Shown in pieces: positions 1 to 7,939 of a stretch of 12,500 bases of DNA; the stretch's first letter is position 1; each line of letters begins with the position of its first letter. The position numbers and the translations under genes were made by a program. Origin of the DNA: Neocallimastix lanati (nom. inval.) (Eukaryota; Neocallimastigomycota; Neocallimastigomycetes; Neocallimastigales; Neocallimastigaceae); contig JACVTC010000046.1 of the NCBI GenBank assembly GCA_016946835.1, forward strand, positions 965,001 through 977,500, read 5' to 3'. The notes below the pieces were generated by a model. The model made no database searches and was not told the DNA's origin. It saw only the letters and a list, made by a program, of their open reading frames with translations.

Positions 1-244
1 ATTCATAAAAAAGAGCGATCCATCAGATTGTAATAACTATCGTGGAATCTCTCTTATCAATAATGGTTTTAAAAATTATAGTAAAAAAATCATAGCTGAT
101 AGAATTTCTAAATATGGAATTGATGAAGGTTTTACAAGACCTGAACAATATAGATTTCGTAATCGTGAAGAATGTATAAGTCTTTTTTACACTACCTTAA
201 GAATTATATGTCAGAGACGGAAATTTGAAAATATGGATACTTAC

Positions 245-592
245 CTTGCTTTTTTTTTTTTGGACCTTAAAAATGCGTTATGACTCAGTGCCCATATATA
301 ATGTATTAATGAAGATTCATCACTTAGGTATTAGAGGTTAAGTGCTAATAATTTTTTTTATTGAAAATTTATACTTATCTTCCAAGGCTTATGTAAGAGT
401 TGATGGTCAATTATCGGAATCATTTAATATTAAGAAAGGAGTTCGTCAAGATTGTCCCTTCTCACCAATTTTTTTTTTTTTTTTTTTTTTTTAACTTGGT
501 CATTAATGATATTTTTAATAATTGTGATAAATATGGAATCTCTATTGGTGATAAACGTTGTTGTGGAGGTTTTTTTGCAGATGATATTGTGG
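245..592 (+). pseudogene. Reverse-transcriptase palm domain remnant (motifs A to C) inside the LINE
   Basis: The catalytic palm is split over three frames. Motif A (LAF...LDLK, first catalytic Asp near 263) sits in frame 2 and is interrupted by a T run that adds Phe codons. One extra T near 279 then moves the reading to YDSVPIYN in frame 3. Motif B wording KKGVRQDCPFSPI lies at 432-470. A 24-T run at 469-492 then shifts the frame again into NLVINDIFNNCDKYGISIGD and FADDIV. Both Asp codons of FADD survive, so the catalytic residues outlived the reading frame. Just after it, one surplus G near 592-594 moves the reading to LCAPTRSQLKKLLKLANKW. Confidence 0.85.
469..492 (+). repeat. 24-bp poly-T run inside the RT palm
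   Basis: An uninterrupted run of 24 T lies where this class of LINE normally has a short SPI-L-F-N-L type segment between palm motifs B and C. It supplies about eight Phe codons and changes the frame, so that the upstream frame runs into TAA at 492-494. It most likely grew by replication slippage from a TTT-rich codon pair after the element died. A smaller T run at 251-261 interrupts motif A in the same way. Confidence 0.85.
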
Positions 593-1395
593 TTATGTGC
601 TCCAACAAGATCCCAACTTAAGAAATTGTTAAAGCTTGCCAATAAATGGGCTAAAAATAATGAAATGCAATTTGGTATCAATAATGGTGCCAGTCTAATA
701 GTACGAGGGGAAGTTTCAAGATTTCTTTATAATAGTAACCCTACCTTTTATCTTTCAAGTCAAGAGTCACCTAAAACGAAATTGCTATACCTACTTAGGT
801 GTACCGTTTTCAAAGGATTTAGAATTGTAACCGATCATACAGAGAATGAATAATAAAATAAGAAATGCACTTTATTCCATTAAAGGATTTCTTAAGAATC
901 CTCATATTCCTATCCCTTATAAAAGAATGTTATAATAATTGGACACGTTTCATATTATGGACCTCTACTTGGATCCTAACAAAAAAAGAATGAGAAGTAC
1001 ACAGACACTAGTTTATTCAAGGATTATACTGGATTGAAGGATTTTCTAAAGGGAATAGCTTTACTTCCCTTTATTGTGTTTCTAAAGAACTTAACATTCC
1101 TCCTCTTTCGGCGAAATGTGAAATTGCTTAGGTAAGGTGTTTTTTAAAAATGGAAAAACTCGAAATGTATTATCTCCAATTTTAAATTTTTTACTCGGGA
1201 TAGAGATTCGGCAGGAAAATCAATCAAAGCTAAGGCTTATAAAAAAAAAATAAATTTAAGAAAACTAGAAAGTATCTAAAGCTAAACTATAAGAATTCTG
1301 AATTTAGCATTGGCTTCCGATGAGTACTTCGTACCAGATATGGATATAAATTCGATGCTCGTGTTGCCAAAGCTGCCAATATGATTTAAGAAGAC

Positions 1396-1467
1396 TGTCC
1401 TGAAAGGTGTCCTTGTTGCCCTAGAAAAAATAGTATTCCTCGATTGTAACATTGGTTTTCTAAATGC
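1396..1467 (+). pseudogene. Cys/His zinc-knuckle remnant downstream of the RT domain
   Basis: In frame 1 the sequence reads C-P-E-R-C-P-C-C with Cys codons at 1396, 1408, 1414 and 1417. After an in-frame stop (1447-1449) come His (1450) and Cys (1465). Spaced Cys and His residues C-terminal to the RT domain are common in LINE ORF2 proteins and are thought to bind nucleic acid. The stop between the Cys cluster and the His shows that the motif is dead here. Confidence 0.65.
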
Positions 1468-1501
1468 TATCTTTTCCGTGAATTTAGAAAGAAATATTTT
1501 T

Positions 1502-1911
1502 AAGGATATTGAATTTCCTTATGAAAAATTTTGTATTATTTCTAAATATTGTCCAATATCTAATAGTGATGAAGACACCGTTATCACAGATATAAATAAT
1601 ATAGAACTAAGTTCTGATTCTGATAGTAGTAACAAAGTATATAATATATATAATATTAACAATAGAAATAATATTGCTAATAATCGTAGAAATAGTAATA
1701 GTGAAAATAGAAATATTAATATTAGTGATAGTTAAAATTATAATATCGTTACTACTAATTTAGTGAATAGTTCAATTGGTGAAAATCGTACTAATTTAAG
1801 TAATTTTCTGAATAATGAGTGTGTATACATATATATATATATTATATATGACATTGGTACCAATTATATAACTTCCTTCTTGGTTGAAGAGATGCAGACA
1901 TTATTGATTTA
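1502..1911 (+). pseudogene. Asn/Ser-rich low-complexity linker within the LINE remnant
   Basis: After the knuckle the frame moves and stays open, with one stop at 1733-1735, as far as the TAA near 1909. The start (DIEFPYEKFCIISKYCPIS) looks like ordinary protein. It then becomes rich in Asn, Ser, Ile and Asp, made largely of AAT, AGT and ATT codons, followed by a short TA repeat near 1827-1850. This could be a spacer expanded by microsatellite growth between the knuckle and the last conserved block. It is part of the dead element and not a separate gene. Confidence 0.5.
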
Positions 1912-2172
1912 AATTATAAAAAGGAATGGGATATTTTGTTTAAAAATCAAATCATTTCTGGTGATTATTCAAAAACGCTATTCTTGGTGCTATCTGCGGC
2001 TCTCTTTTACAGAAATTATGCCTCGGGATAAATACTCGGCAAGGGTTACTATTCCGAAAAAAATATAAGCACAAATTAACCAGGAACGTCAACGCTGAAA
2101 ATGAAGTAAGACAGACTAGCATGGCCAATGCCTCTGAAGGAGAAGACCATAATTTCTTTCAGATAATCAATT
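1870..2172 (+). pseudogene. C-terminal conserved block of the LINE polyprotein
   Basis: The block begins RDADIIDLNYKKEWDILFKN in one frame. Near 1972 it shifts by one base into about 66 uninterrupted codons ending at TAA about 2170-2172. These include AILGAICGSLLQKLCLG, INTRQGLLFRKKYKHK and ENEVRQTSMANASEGE. The stretch is noticeably richer in G and C than its surroundings and is the best-preserved part after the palm. It carries a hydrophobic GAICGSLLQKL segment and then a basic RKKYKHK cluster. I do not recognise a named domain. Its position and codon character fit the C-terminal end of the element's ORF. Confidence 0.6.
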
Positions 2173-2404
2173 AAAACCCTAATCCATATGAAAGTGAGGT
2201 TCGTTGCAATTGAGCTTTTTTTCTGAATATATTTATACACTGTATTTTTGATTATTACTTGTTATTTCACGTTACTATTTCATTTATTATTATGTTCAAA
2301 TTGAACAGATAATATTTATTTATTTTAGTAATTCTGTGGTTTTTATTTTTTTTTTTTTTTATTAAAATTAAAAGTATTCATGTAATTTATAAAAGAATAA
2401 TATA

Positions 2405-2448
2405 AATAAAGATTAAAGTTCGCAATAATAGCAGCTATAAAAAAAAAA
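2405..2448 (+). promoter_or_regulatory. Possible 3' end of the LINE: AATAAA plus A10 tail
   Basis: AATAAA at 2405-2410 is followed 28 bases later by a run of ten A (2439-2448). Between them is less AT-biased sequence (TTCGCAATAATAGCAGCT). This is the spacing of a polyadenylation signal and tail and would mark the element's 3' end, about 230 bp beyond its last codon. AATAAA and A runs are frequent by chance here, so the call is tentative. A target-site duplication cannot be checked because the 5' end is missing. Confidence 0.35.
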
Positions 2449-2785
2449 TTTATCTTGAAATGGAGATTGAACATTTTTTATATTTTTATATTTAAATTTT
2501 TTGAATTACTAATCCTTCATCTCTTTTTGTTTTATAATATATTTTGATTCATCCAGAATTTCATCAAAATTTTTTTTTTTTTTTTTTTAACTTGTTTATT
2601 TATATTTCTTGATTTTTTTTGGGGTAGATTTAATTGTATTTTATTAAGGACATATAAAAACCCATTTCTTGTGAAATTTTATTAAATGTACGTTTTTCGT
2701 TTTATATCAAAAAAAAAAGGAGCTAAACTTTTATCTAATTTCTTCTTTATATTTATGTTTCGCTATTAATATAGATACATCAAAT

Positions 2786-2829
<44 letters not shown>

Positions 2830-2984
2830 AGATGATTATGTAAACTTTCATATTATAGGATTTCCTTTTTTTATGGTTTAAAATTATGAAAGATGTACAT
2901 TCATATATTTATATGATGTTTTATATTCAGTACATTTATATATTTTTGAATTATCCTTTCTTCTTGAAAAAATTATATTTATAT
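2449..2984. other. AT-rich intergenic DNA, no gene seen
   Basis: This stretch holds T runs at 2570-2588 (19 T) and 2788-2828 (41 T) and otherwise mixed A/T sequence. The short open frame starting at 2886 encodes only Phe, Ile, Tyr and Leu-rich residues from AT codons. It has no recognisable motif and is not taken as a gene. Confidence 0.7.
2788..2828 (+). repeat. Poly-T tract, 41 bp
   Basis: An uninterrupted run of 41 T. It is one of the longest homopolymers in the window and lies about 155 bp left of the foldback repeat. Confidence 0.95.
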
Positions 2985-3117
2985 TTTTTATTTATAATAA
3001 TTTGTTCTTTTCCTCGATACGTTTCACTTTTTTCAATTTTTGGATTTATTTTATTTATTTTTATTTACTTAATTTTATAATTTATTATTTATTTTATTTA
3101 GTATTTATTTATTTAAT

Positions 3118-3158
<41 letters not shown>

Positions 3159-3378
3159 AAGTAACAAAGTATTTAGGAGAAATTTTTTTTTTTTGATGTT
3201 TAAAAAAAAAAAAAAATTAAATAAATAAAAAAATAAATAAAATAAATAATATAAAATTAAATCATATATTACAAATAATTAAAAATATATTCAATTTTTA
3301 ACCATTAAAAATGGAAAAAAATCCAAAAATTGAAAAAAAGTGAAACAGAGGAAAAGAACAAATTATTATAAATAAAAA
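2985..3378. repeat. Large imperfect inverted repeat (foldback) around a poly-T core
   Basis: The left arm (about 2985-3120) and right arm (about 3195-3378) are reverse complements. The clearest part is 3001-3015 (TTTGTTCTTTTCCTC), which matches 3348-3362 perfectly in reverse. Next, 3020-3046 (GTTTCAC, T run, CAA, T run, GGATT) pairs with about 3320-3346 apart from small indels. The inner ends pair again through TTTATTTATTTAATT-type sequence against AATTAAATAAATAAA near 3216-3232. The right arm has about 50 bp not present in the left. The core is a 38-T run (3120-3157) plus AGTAACAAAGTATTTAGGAG. A transcript would fold into a long hairpin. Terminal repeats or target-site duplications are not evident. 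Confidence 0.75.
3120..3157 (+). repeat. Poly-T tract, 38 bp, in the loop side of the foldback
   Basis: A run of 38 T between the two inverted arms. A shorter T run (3183-3194) and an A run (3201-3214) on the other side could extend the pairing of a folded strand. Confidence 0.95.
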
Positions 3379-3440
3379 TTTATATATATATATAATTTAT
3401 ATCTTAAATTTATTATTAATAAATATTATTAAATACTATA

Positions 3441-3925
3441 TTAACAAAAAATATTAAAATATATCTTTATAATTAAACATTATTAAATATTATAAAATAT
3501 TTTTAAATATTACTAAATATTTTCAAATATAATTAAATATTTTTTTATCAAAAAATATTAAAATATATCTTTAAAATTAAGCATTATTAAATATTATTAA
3601 ATATTATTTTAACAAATAATATTAAAATATATCTTTAAAATTAACCATTATTAAATAATATAAAATATTTTTAAATATTACTAAATATCTTTTAAATATT
3701 ATTAAATATTATTAAATATTATTAAATATTATTAAATATTATTTTAACAAAAAATGACAAAATATATCTTTAAAATTAAACATTATTAAATATTATTATT
3801 TATTATTTTAACAAAAAAATATTAAAAAATATCTATAAAATTAAATATTATTAAATATTATTTAATTATTATTTTAACATAAAATATTAAAATATATCTT
3901 TGAAATTATATATTACTAAATATTA
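3441..3925. repeat. AT-only minisatellite, about six degenerate copies
   Basis: Copies of a unit starting TTAACAAAAAATATTAAAAT, followed by ATATCTTTAAAATTAAACAT and TATTAAATATT, begin at about 3441, 3546, 3609, 3744, 3808 and 3874. The spacings are 105, 63, 135, 64 and 66 bp. The basic unit is thus about 64 bp. The longer units carry extra AAATATTATT or TTTTTAAATATTACTAAATA blocks. C and G bases, almost absent elsewhere here, recur at fixed positions (the C of TTAAC and of TATATC), which makes the periodicity clear. No coding potential is seen. Confidence 0.8.
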
Positions 3926-3963
3926 TTTTATTATTTATTAAATATTTATTTATTTACTATAAT

Positions 3964-4212
3964 TTAAACCAGTTTTACATAAACTGATTATTTATGTATC
4001 CCATATTTACAACACTCCCAGAGGGGAAGCTAGGAACTGAAGAGGTACTCCGAGGAAAAAAATTCTCAAAGCGCCAATACCAAACATTAAGTAAAACCCT
4101 CCAACAGGAACAATATCTACCTATGCGAAAGCATACCGAAGTATTTTTGACTACCTTAATTTTCCAAATGCTTTTGAAGGAGGAACTATGGGAGGTTATA
4201 CTGGAAGTAAAA
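3964..4212 (+). pseudogene. GC-richer coding-like island, probably a gene or transposon fragment, unidentified
   Basis: Base composition jumps here: 28 of 60 bases are G or C at 4021-4080, against almost none on either side. Two readings are possible. One, from the ATG at 3994, stays open for 84 codons (MYPIFTTLPEGKLGTEEVL...) and runs into a TA repeat. The other (codons in register with 4002) has two stops but reads more like protein: HIYNTPRGEARN, stop, RGTPRKKILKAPIPNIK, stop, NPPTGTISTYAKAYRSIFDY, then FEGGTMGGYTGSKNN. The second has many Gly, Pro, Tyr and Asn codons typical of real coding sequence, so I favour a decayed fragment with two stops. I do not recognise the family. It ends abruptly at a (TA)n run near 4215. 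No splice structure is convincing. Confidence 0.45.
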
Positions 4213-4336
4213 ACAATATATATATATATATTATTTATTAATATATAATAAATTAATAAATAAATAAAATATTATAAATATATACCTATATTATTATTAT
4301 TATCATTACAATATTTTAATTGTTTTATAATTTATA

Positions 4337-4370
<34 letters not shown>

Positions 4371-4917
4371 GATCAAGTCATCAAATCACAATCACATTAC
4401 ATAATCATTCTTTTTTTTTTTTTTTTTCAAAACTTTAATTATTATTTTTTTTATGTTATTAAAATTAAAATAAATAAAAAAAAAAAAAAAAAAAAAGCTT
4501 TAATTTATAGATAAAAATATTGTACAGTCACATAAAGTCACATTACTTATTATGTGTATTGTAATAGTAATAATGATAAGTCATTTTTTATACATATAAT
4601 AATAGGCAATTTATTTAAATATTTATTTATTTACTATAATTACTTATATAGTTATTTATTTATATATCTAATTTATTTATTTACTAAATTTTCTATTTAT
4701 TCATCAAACATATTTTTATTTTCCATTTTTTTTACTTTTTTAATCAATTATCTGTTAATTATAAATTTTTAAAAAAAAAATTGTAATTTTAAATTTAATT
4801 AAAAAAAAATAAAAAACATATTTTTATTTAATTTAATTTAATTTAATTTAATTTATTATATTTTAGATTATTTATATTGATATTAATAAAAATTTTATTT
4901 TTTTATTTATTTTTATC

Positions 4918-4948
<31 letters not shown>

Positions 4949-5030
4949 TTTAATTTTAATTTTAATTTTTTTTTTTAAAAAAAAATAATTTTTGGTGTGA
5001 CAGACAAATCTTAATATTCATTCATTAAAT
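4213..5030. other. AT-rich intergenic DNA with homopolymers and (TTTAA)n
   Basis: The stretch contains A27 (4342-4368), A21 (4476-4496), T26 (4918-4943) and a short (AATTT)n array at about 4826-4854. A less biased patch at 4366-4410 and 4520-4590 has repeated TCACAT words but no gene-like reading. The 72-codon open frame from 4554 is Tyr, Ile, Phe and Leu from AT-only codons and is not supported as a gene. Confidence 0.7.
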
Positions 5031-5517
5031 AATCGAATAATTAAATAATAAATAATAAATAATTGAATAATTAAATAATAAATAATAAATAATAAATAAT
5101 AAATAATAAATAATAAATAATAAATAATAAATAATAAATAATAAATAATAAATAATAAATAATAAATAATAAATAATAAATAATAAATAATAAATAATAA
5201 ATAATAAATAATAAATAATAAATAATAAATAATTGAATAATAAATAATAAATAATAAATAATAAATAATAAATAATAAATAAATAATAATAAATAATAAA
5301 TAATAAATAATAAATAATAAATAATCTATAATAAATAATAAATAATAAATAATAAATAATAAATAAATAAATAATAAATAATAAATAAATAAATAATAAA
5401 TAATAATAATTAAATAATAAATAATAAATAATAAATAATAAATAAATAAATAATAAATAATAAATAATCTATAATAAATAATAAATAATAAATAATAAAT
5501 AATAAATAATAAATAAT
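5031..5517. repeat. (TAATAAA)n heptamer satellite with nested higher-order repeats
   Basis: The region is almost entirely tandem TAATAAA (period 7) with occasional TAAA or TAA register slips. It opens with a 30-bp direct duplication, 5031-5060 and 5061-5090, differing by one base (AATCGAATAA against AATTGAATAA). A marker interruption TAATCTATAATAAATAAT occurs twice, with its C at 5326 and 5469. That implies a 143-bp higher-order duplication on top of the heptamer. GAATAA interruptions also recur near 5235 and at the right edge (about 5518). C and G are nearly absent, and there is no coding potential in any frame. Confidence 0.9.
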
Positions 5518-6002
5518 GAATGATTAATAATTAATAAAGGAATAAATAGATAAAAAATGTTATATATATATTTTTATATACAATAAAGTTTTTTTAAATG
5601 TCACAATAGAATATATTATGACAATATTATATATAAATTTAAATAATTTTAATATAAAAACTATATTTTGTTTTATATTCTAATAATATAATAAATAGCT
5701 ATTAATTTAATTTAATATTAAATAGTATCTATTCTAATATTAAATTATATTACTATTATTTATAATATAATATATAATATAATATATTTATATTAAATTT
5801 TATGTATAATATTTTATTTTGTATTATGAATTATATTAGTATTATATTAGTATTATATTATGTATTATACTCTTAATATATAAATGTTTTCAATGAAATT
5901 AAAATTTTGATTTTAATTTTAATTTTATCCCTTTTAAAAATAAATAAATAAATAAATAAATCTTAATATAACAAATTTATTCATGTTTTTTTTATCTTTT
6001 TA
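5518..6002. other. AT-rich intergenic DNA, no gene seen
   Basis: This consists of TA dinucleotide tracts, ATTATATTAGT-type short repeats near 5830-5870, and a short (AAAT)n array at 5938-5960. I find no reading frame with gene-like composition on either strand. Confidence 0.65.
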
Positions 6003-6006
6003 AACG

Positions 6007-6098
6007 ATGATGATGAACATGAAAGTTAAGTAAATAATCAACGTTCATGGCTTTAAATGTTATATATATATATGCATAAATATATTTTGATATACTGA
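6007..6098 (+). ncRNA. Possible C/D-box snoRNA-like element with internal hairpin (weak)
   Basis: A box C match (ATGATGA at 6007-6013, overlapping another at 6010-6016) is followed 85-90 bases later by a box D match (CTGA at 6095-6098), a typical C/D snoRNA spacing. Between them a 10-bp stem with one mismatch, CATGAAAGTT (6018-6027) against AACGTTCATG (6040-6049), closes a 12-base loop. The patch is less AT-biased than its surroundings. Against the call: no terminal stem joins the ends, and the C box is within a GATGATGATG run that could be a simple repeat. Treat it as a candidate structure only. Confidence 0.2.
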
Positions 6099-6113
6099 TG
6101 TGAGAAATGATGA

Positions 6114-6417
6114 TAAAATAAAGTATAAATTTGCTATTTTTTGCTTTTTGTTTTTGCTTAAAAAAATAAAAAAGGGAAACTAACTATGAATATGAATATT
6201 AATTTATTTAGGTGTTGTTCCTTTTCCAAGGATCTTAAAAAAAAAAAATTTTTTTTTCTCTTTTTAATTATTCTTTTTTGGCAATTCTCCTATTTTTTAT
6301 TTTTTATATTACATATTATCTTATTTTTTATTTTTTATTTTTTTACATCTATTATTTTTTTACTTCATTTTACCAATGAAATATATATAAAAATTGTTAA
6401 TTATTATTATTATTATT

Positions 6418-6451
<34 letters not shown>

Positions 6452-6749
6452 AAAAATAAAAAAAAAAAAAAAAAGGTATCCATCTTATAGTTTAGATTAC
6501 ATGTTATTTATTAGTTTTTAATTAATATATCATTTATTAACTATAAAGTATTATTTATTATTTAATATTGTTTATTAATGAATAAAAGATTTTTGCTTAA
6601 TAAAATAAATTAGTATTTTATAATTCTTGTACAAATATAATGGGTAGTAACATCTTAAATATGGTTATATTATTAATCTAATGATATAAAAGTTTACAAT
6701 GCAATTATGGTAGTTTTACAATAACTTTTCCTTGACTAACATTGCTTTT
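6114..6749. other. AT-rich intergenic DNA, no convincing gene
   Basis: There is an open frame of 111 codons from 6186. After its first 18 codons (NLFRCCSFSKDL) it is Phe, Ile, Leu, Tyr and Lys from T and A runs, so it is not accepted as a gene. A less biased patch at 6638-6738 (GGGTAGTAACATC to TTGACTAACATTGC) reads as no recognisable product on either strand. Confidence 0.6.
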
Positions 6750-6753
6750 TATT

Positions 6754-6820
<67 letters not shown>

Positions 6821-6826
6821 GTATTA
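6750..6826. repeat. (ATT)n microsatellite
   Basis: About 25 ATT units, interrupted twice by TTAGTATT (near 6774 and 6819). The two identical interruptions suggest an internal duplication of the array. Read on the minus strand it gives an artefactual poly-Ile frame. Confidence 0.92.
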
Positions 6827-7386
6827 CTAAAGAAAAAAAAATTTTTTTAAAAAGTTTAAAATAAAATAAATAATTTTTATTTTTTGTAAAAACAATTTTG
6901 TACAACAAATGCCGTTCCCTTTTTTTTTTTTTTTTTTTTTTTTCTATTAAAAAATGAATTATTTGTATATATAATGAAATAATTTATATAAGATTCTCTA
7001 ATAATTTTTAAATTAAACAAATTCAGTATTAATAAAAATAAGAAACATATAAAGATGATCTATTTAAAATTTATATAACATATACAAATAATAATAATAG
7101 TTTTTTTTTTTATGTTTTTGTTTTATGATTTCTTTTAATTATTTTTAATTTATTTTTTAAATCATTTTTAATATATGAGATATTATTATTTCTTATGATA
7201 TATATTATTTATATTAGATTTTAATATAAGGATTTACATGAATTTAAAAAATTATAAAAAAAACACAAATCTATTGAATTGTTATTATTAAATAAATATT
7301 ATTATTAATTATAATTATTAATACTATTATTTATTTATTATTTATTCATTTACTTATTCACTTATTCACTTATTTATTTATTAGTT

Positions 7387-7389
<3 letters not shown>
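6827..7389. other. AT-rich intergenic DNA, no gene seen
   Basis: This holds a T24 run (6920-6943) preceded by the only GC-containing word nearby (AAATGCCGTTCCC at 6908-6920), scattered AT sequence, and degenerate TTATTCAC repeats at 7340-7370 leading into the TTTA array. No supported reading frame. Confidence 0.65.
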
Positions 7390-7466
<77 letters not shown>

Positions 7467-7467
7467 T
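7390..7467. repeat. (TTTA)n tetranucleotide microsatellite
   Basis: About 19 perfect TTTA units without interruption, flanked on the left by related but degenerate TTATTTA and TTCACTTA words. Confidence 0.93.
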
Positions 7468-7822
7468 ATACTTTTCTTTTATATTAAGGTGATAATTATA
7501 ATTAATAATTTTAAAGAATATAAGAATATCAAAATTATATTTAATAAAATTATATATAAAAATTTTTATAATTTTTTTTTTCTGTCTTTTTTTTTTTTCA
7601 AACTAAAATTACTTTCTTTTAGTAATATTAGAAATAAAATAAAATAAAATAAAATAAAAATCAATTTTAATTTTTTAAAGATTTTAAAATTGACATATAT
7701 TACAATAAGAAACTAAATAAAGCAAAATATATTGAAATTTGTTTATTTTTATGAATGTTATATTATTATTTAAAAAATAAAAAATTTTTTTTTATTTTTT
7801 AAGTAATAATAGTTATTTAAAA

Positions 7823-7827
<5 letters not shown>
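7468..7827. other. AT-rich intergenic DNA upstream of the coiled-coil gene
   Basis: The stretch contains a short (AAAAT)n array at about 7636-7660 and T or A runs, with no coding signal. It probably belongs to the upstream flank of the gene that starts at 8125. Confidence 0.6.
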
Positions 7828-7871
<44 letters not shown>

Positions 7872-7939
7872 AAAAAAGAAAAAAAGAAAAAGACAAAAAA
7901 AAAAAAAAAAAAAGAAAAAAAGAAAAAAAGAAAGAAAAT
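7828..7939 (+). promoter_or_regulatory. Polypurine/poly(dA) tract upstream of the coiled-coil gene
   Basis: This is 112 bases of A and G, broken only by one C at about 7894. It starts with 42 A (7828-7869), then (A)nG units, then 19 A (7895-7913). It is followed at once by (AT)n at 7940-7956. It lies about 190-300 bp before the start codon. Long poly(dA:dT) tracts at such positions commonly exclude nucleosomes in fungi and other eukaryotes. Its role as a promoter element here is inferred from position only. Confidence 0.35.

Larger units (their letters stand above)
1..2448 (+). pseudogene. Decayed non-LTR (LINE) retrotransposon, 3' half of reverse-transcriptase ORF
   Basis: This is the remnant of a LINE polyprotein that once copied element RNA into DNA at the insertion site. 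Translation in successive frames gives one colinear protein. From 2 it reads SDPSDCNNYRGISLI and RPEQYRFRNREECISLF (finger region). Next come LAF..LDLKNA then YDS around 245-290 (palm motif A), KKGVRQDCPFSPI at 432-470 (motif B region), FADDIV at about 574-591 (catalytic motif C), and CYTYLG at 783-800 (motif E/thumb). A Cys/His knuckle follows at 1396-1467 and a C-terminal block at about 1870-2172. At least eight frame changes (near 279, 470-492, 590, 780, 940, 977, 1023, 1190-1250, 1500, 1972) and many stops (281, 339, 1129, 1321, 1387, 1447, 1733) leave no usable ORF. The endonuclease and 5' end lie off the window. The family assignment rests on motif order and wording; the exact clade is not determined. 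Confidence 0.9.

Noticed and set aside
452-853. Plus-strand 133-codon open frame taken as a free-standing gene
   Set aside because: It begins in the poly-T run and continues the LINE reading only after about 590. It is a fragment of the same dead element.
2886-3196. Two overlapping 64-codon open frames on the plus strand
   Set aside because: They consist of Phe, Ile, Tyr and Leu from T/A runs, lie in the foldback repeat and poly-T tract, and show no motif or codon bias.
4554-4772. 72-codon open frame
   Set aside because: It is AT-only low-complexity sequence (Tyr, Ile, Phe, Leu) with no start context or domain.
5031-5517. Telomeric repeat or CRISPR-like array
   Set aside because: The period is 7 bp, with no spacers and no G-rich strand, so it fits neither a telomere nor a CRISPR array.
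6186-6521. 111-codon open frame that begins MNMNINLFRCCSFSKDL
   Set aside because: Only the first 18 codons look like protein. The rest is T-run and TA-repeat translation, and no intron model rescues it.
6705-6908. Minus-strand open frame ending SQGKVIVKLP
   Set aside because: Its body is a poly-Ile reading of the (ATT)n array. The last dozen residues could be a terminal exon, but no upstream exons are visible on that strand.
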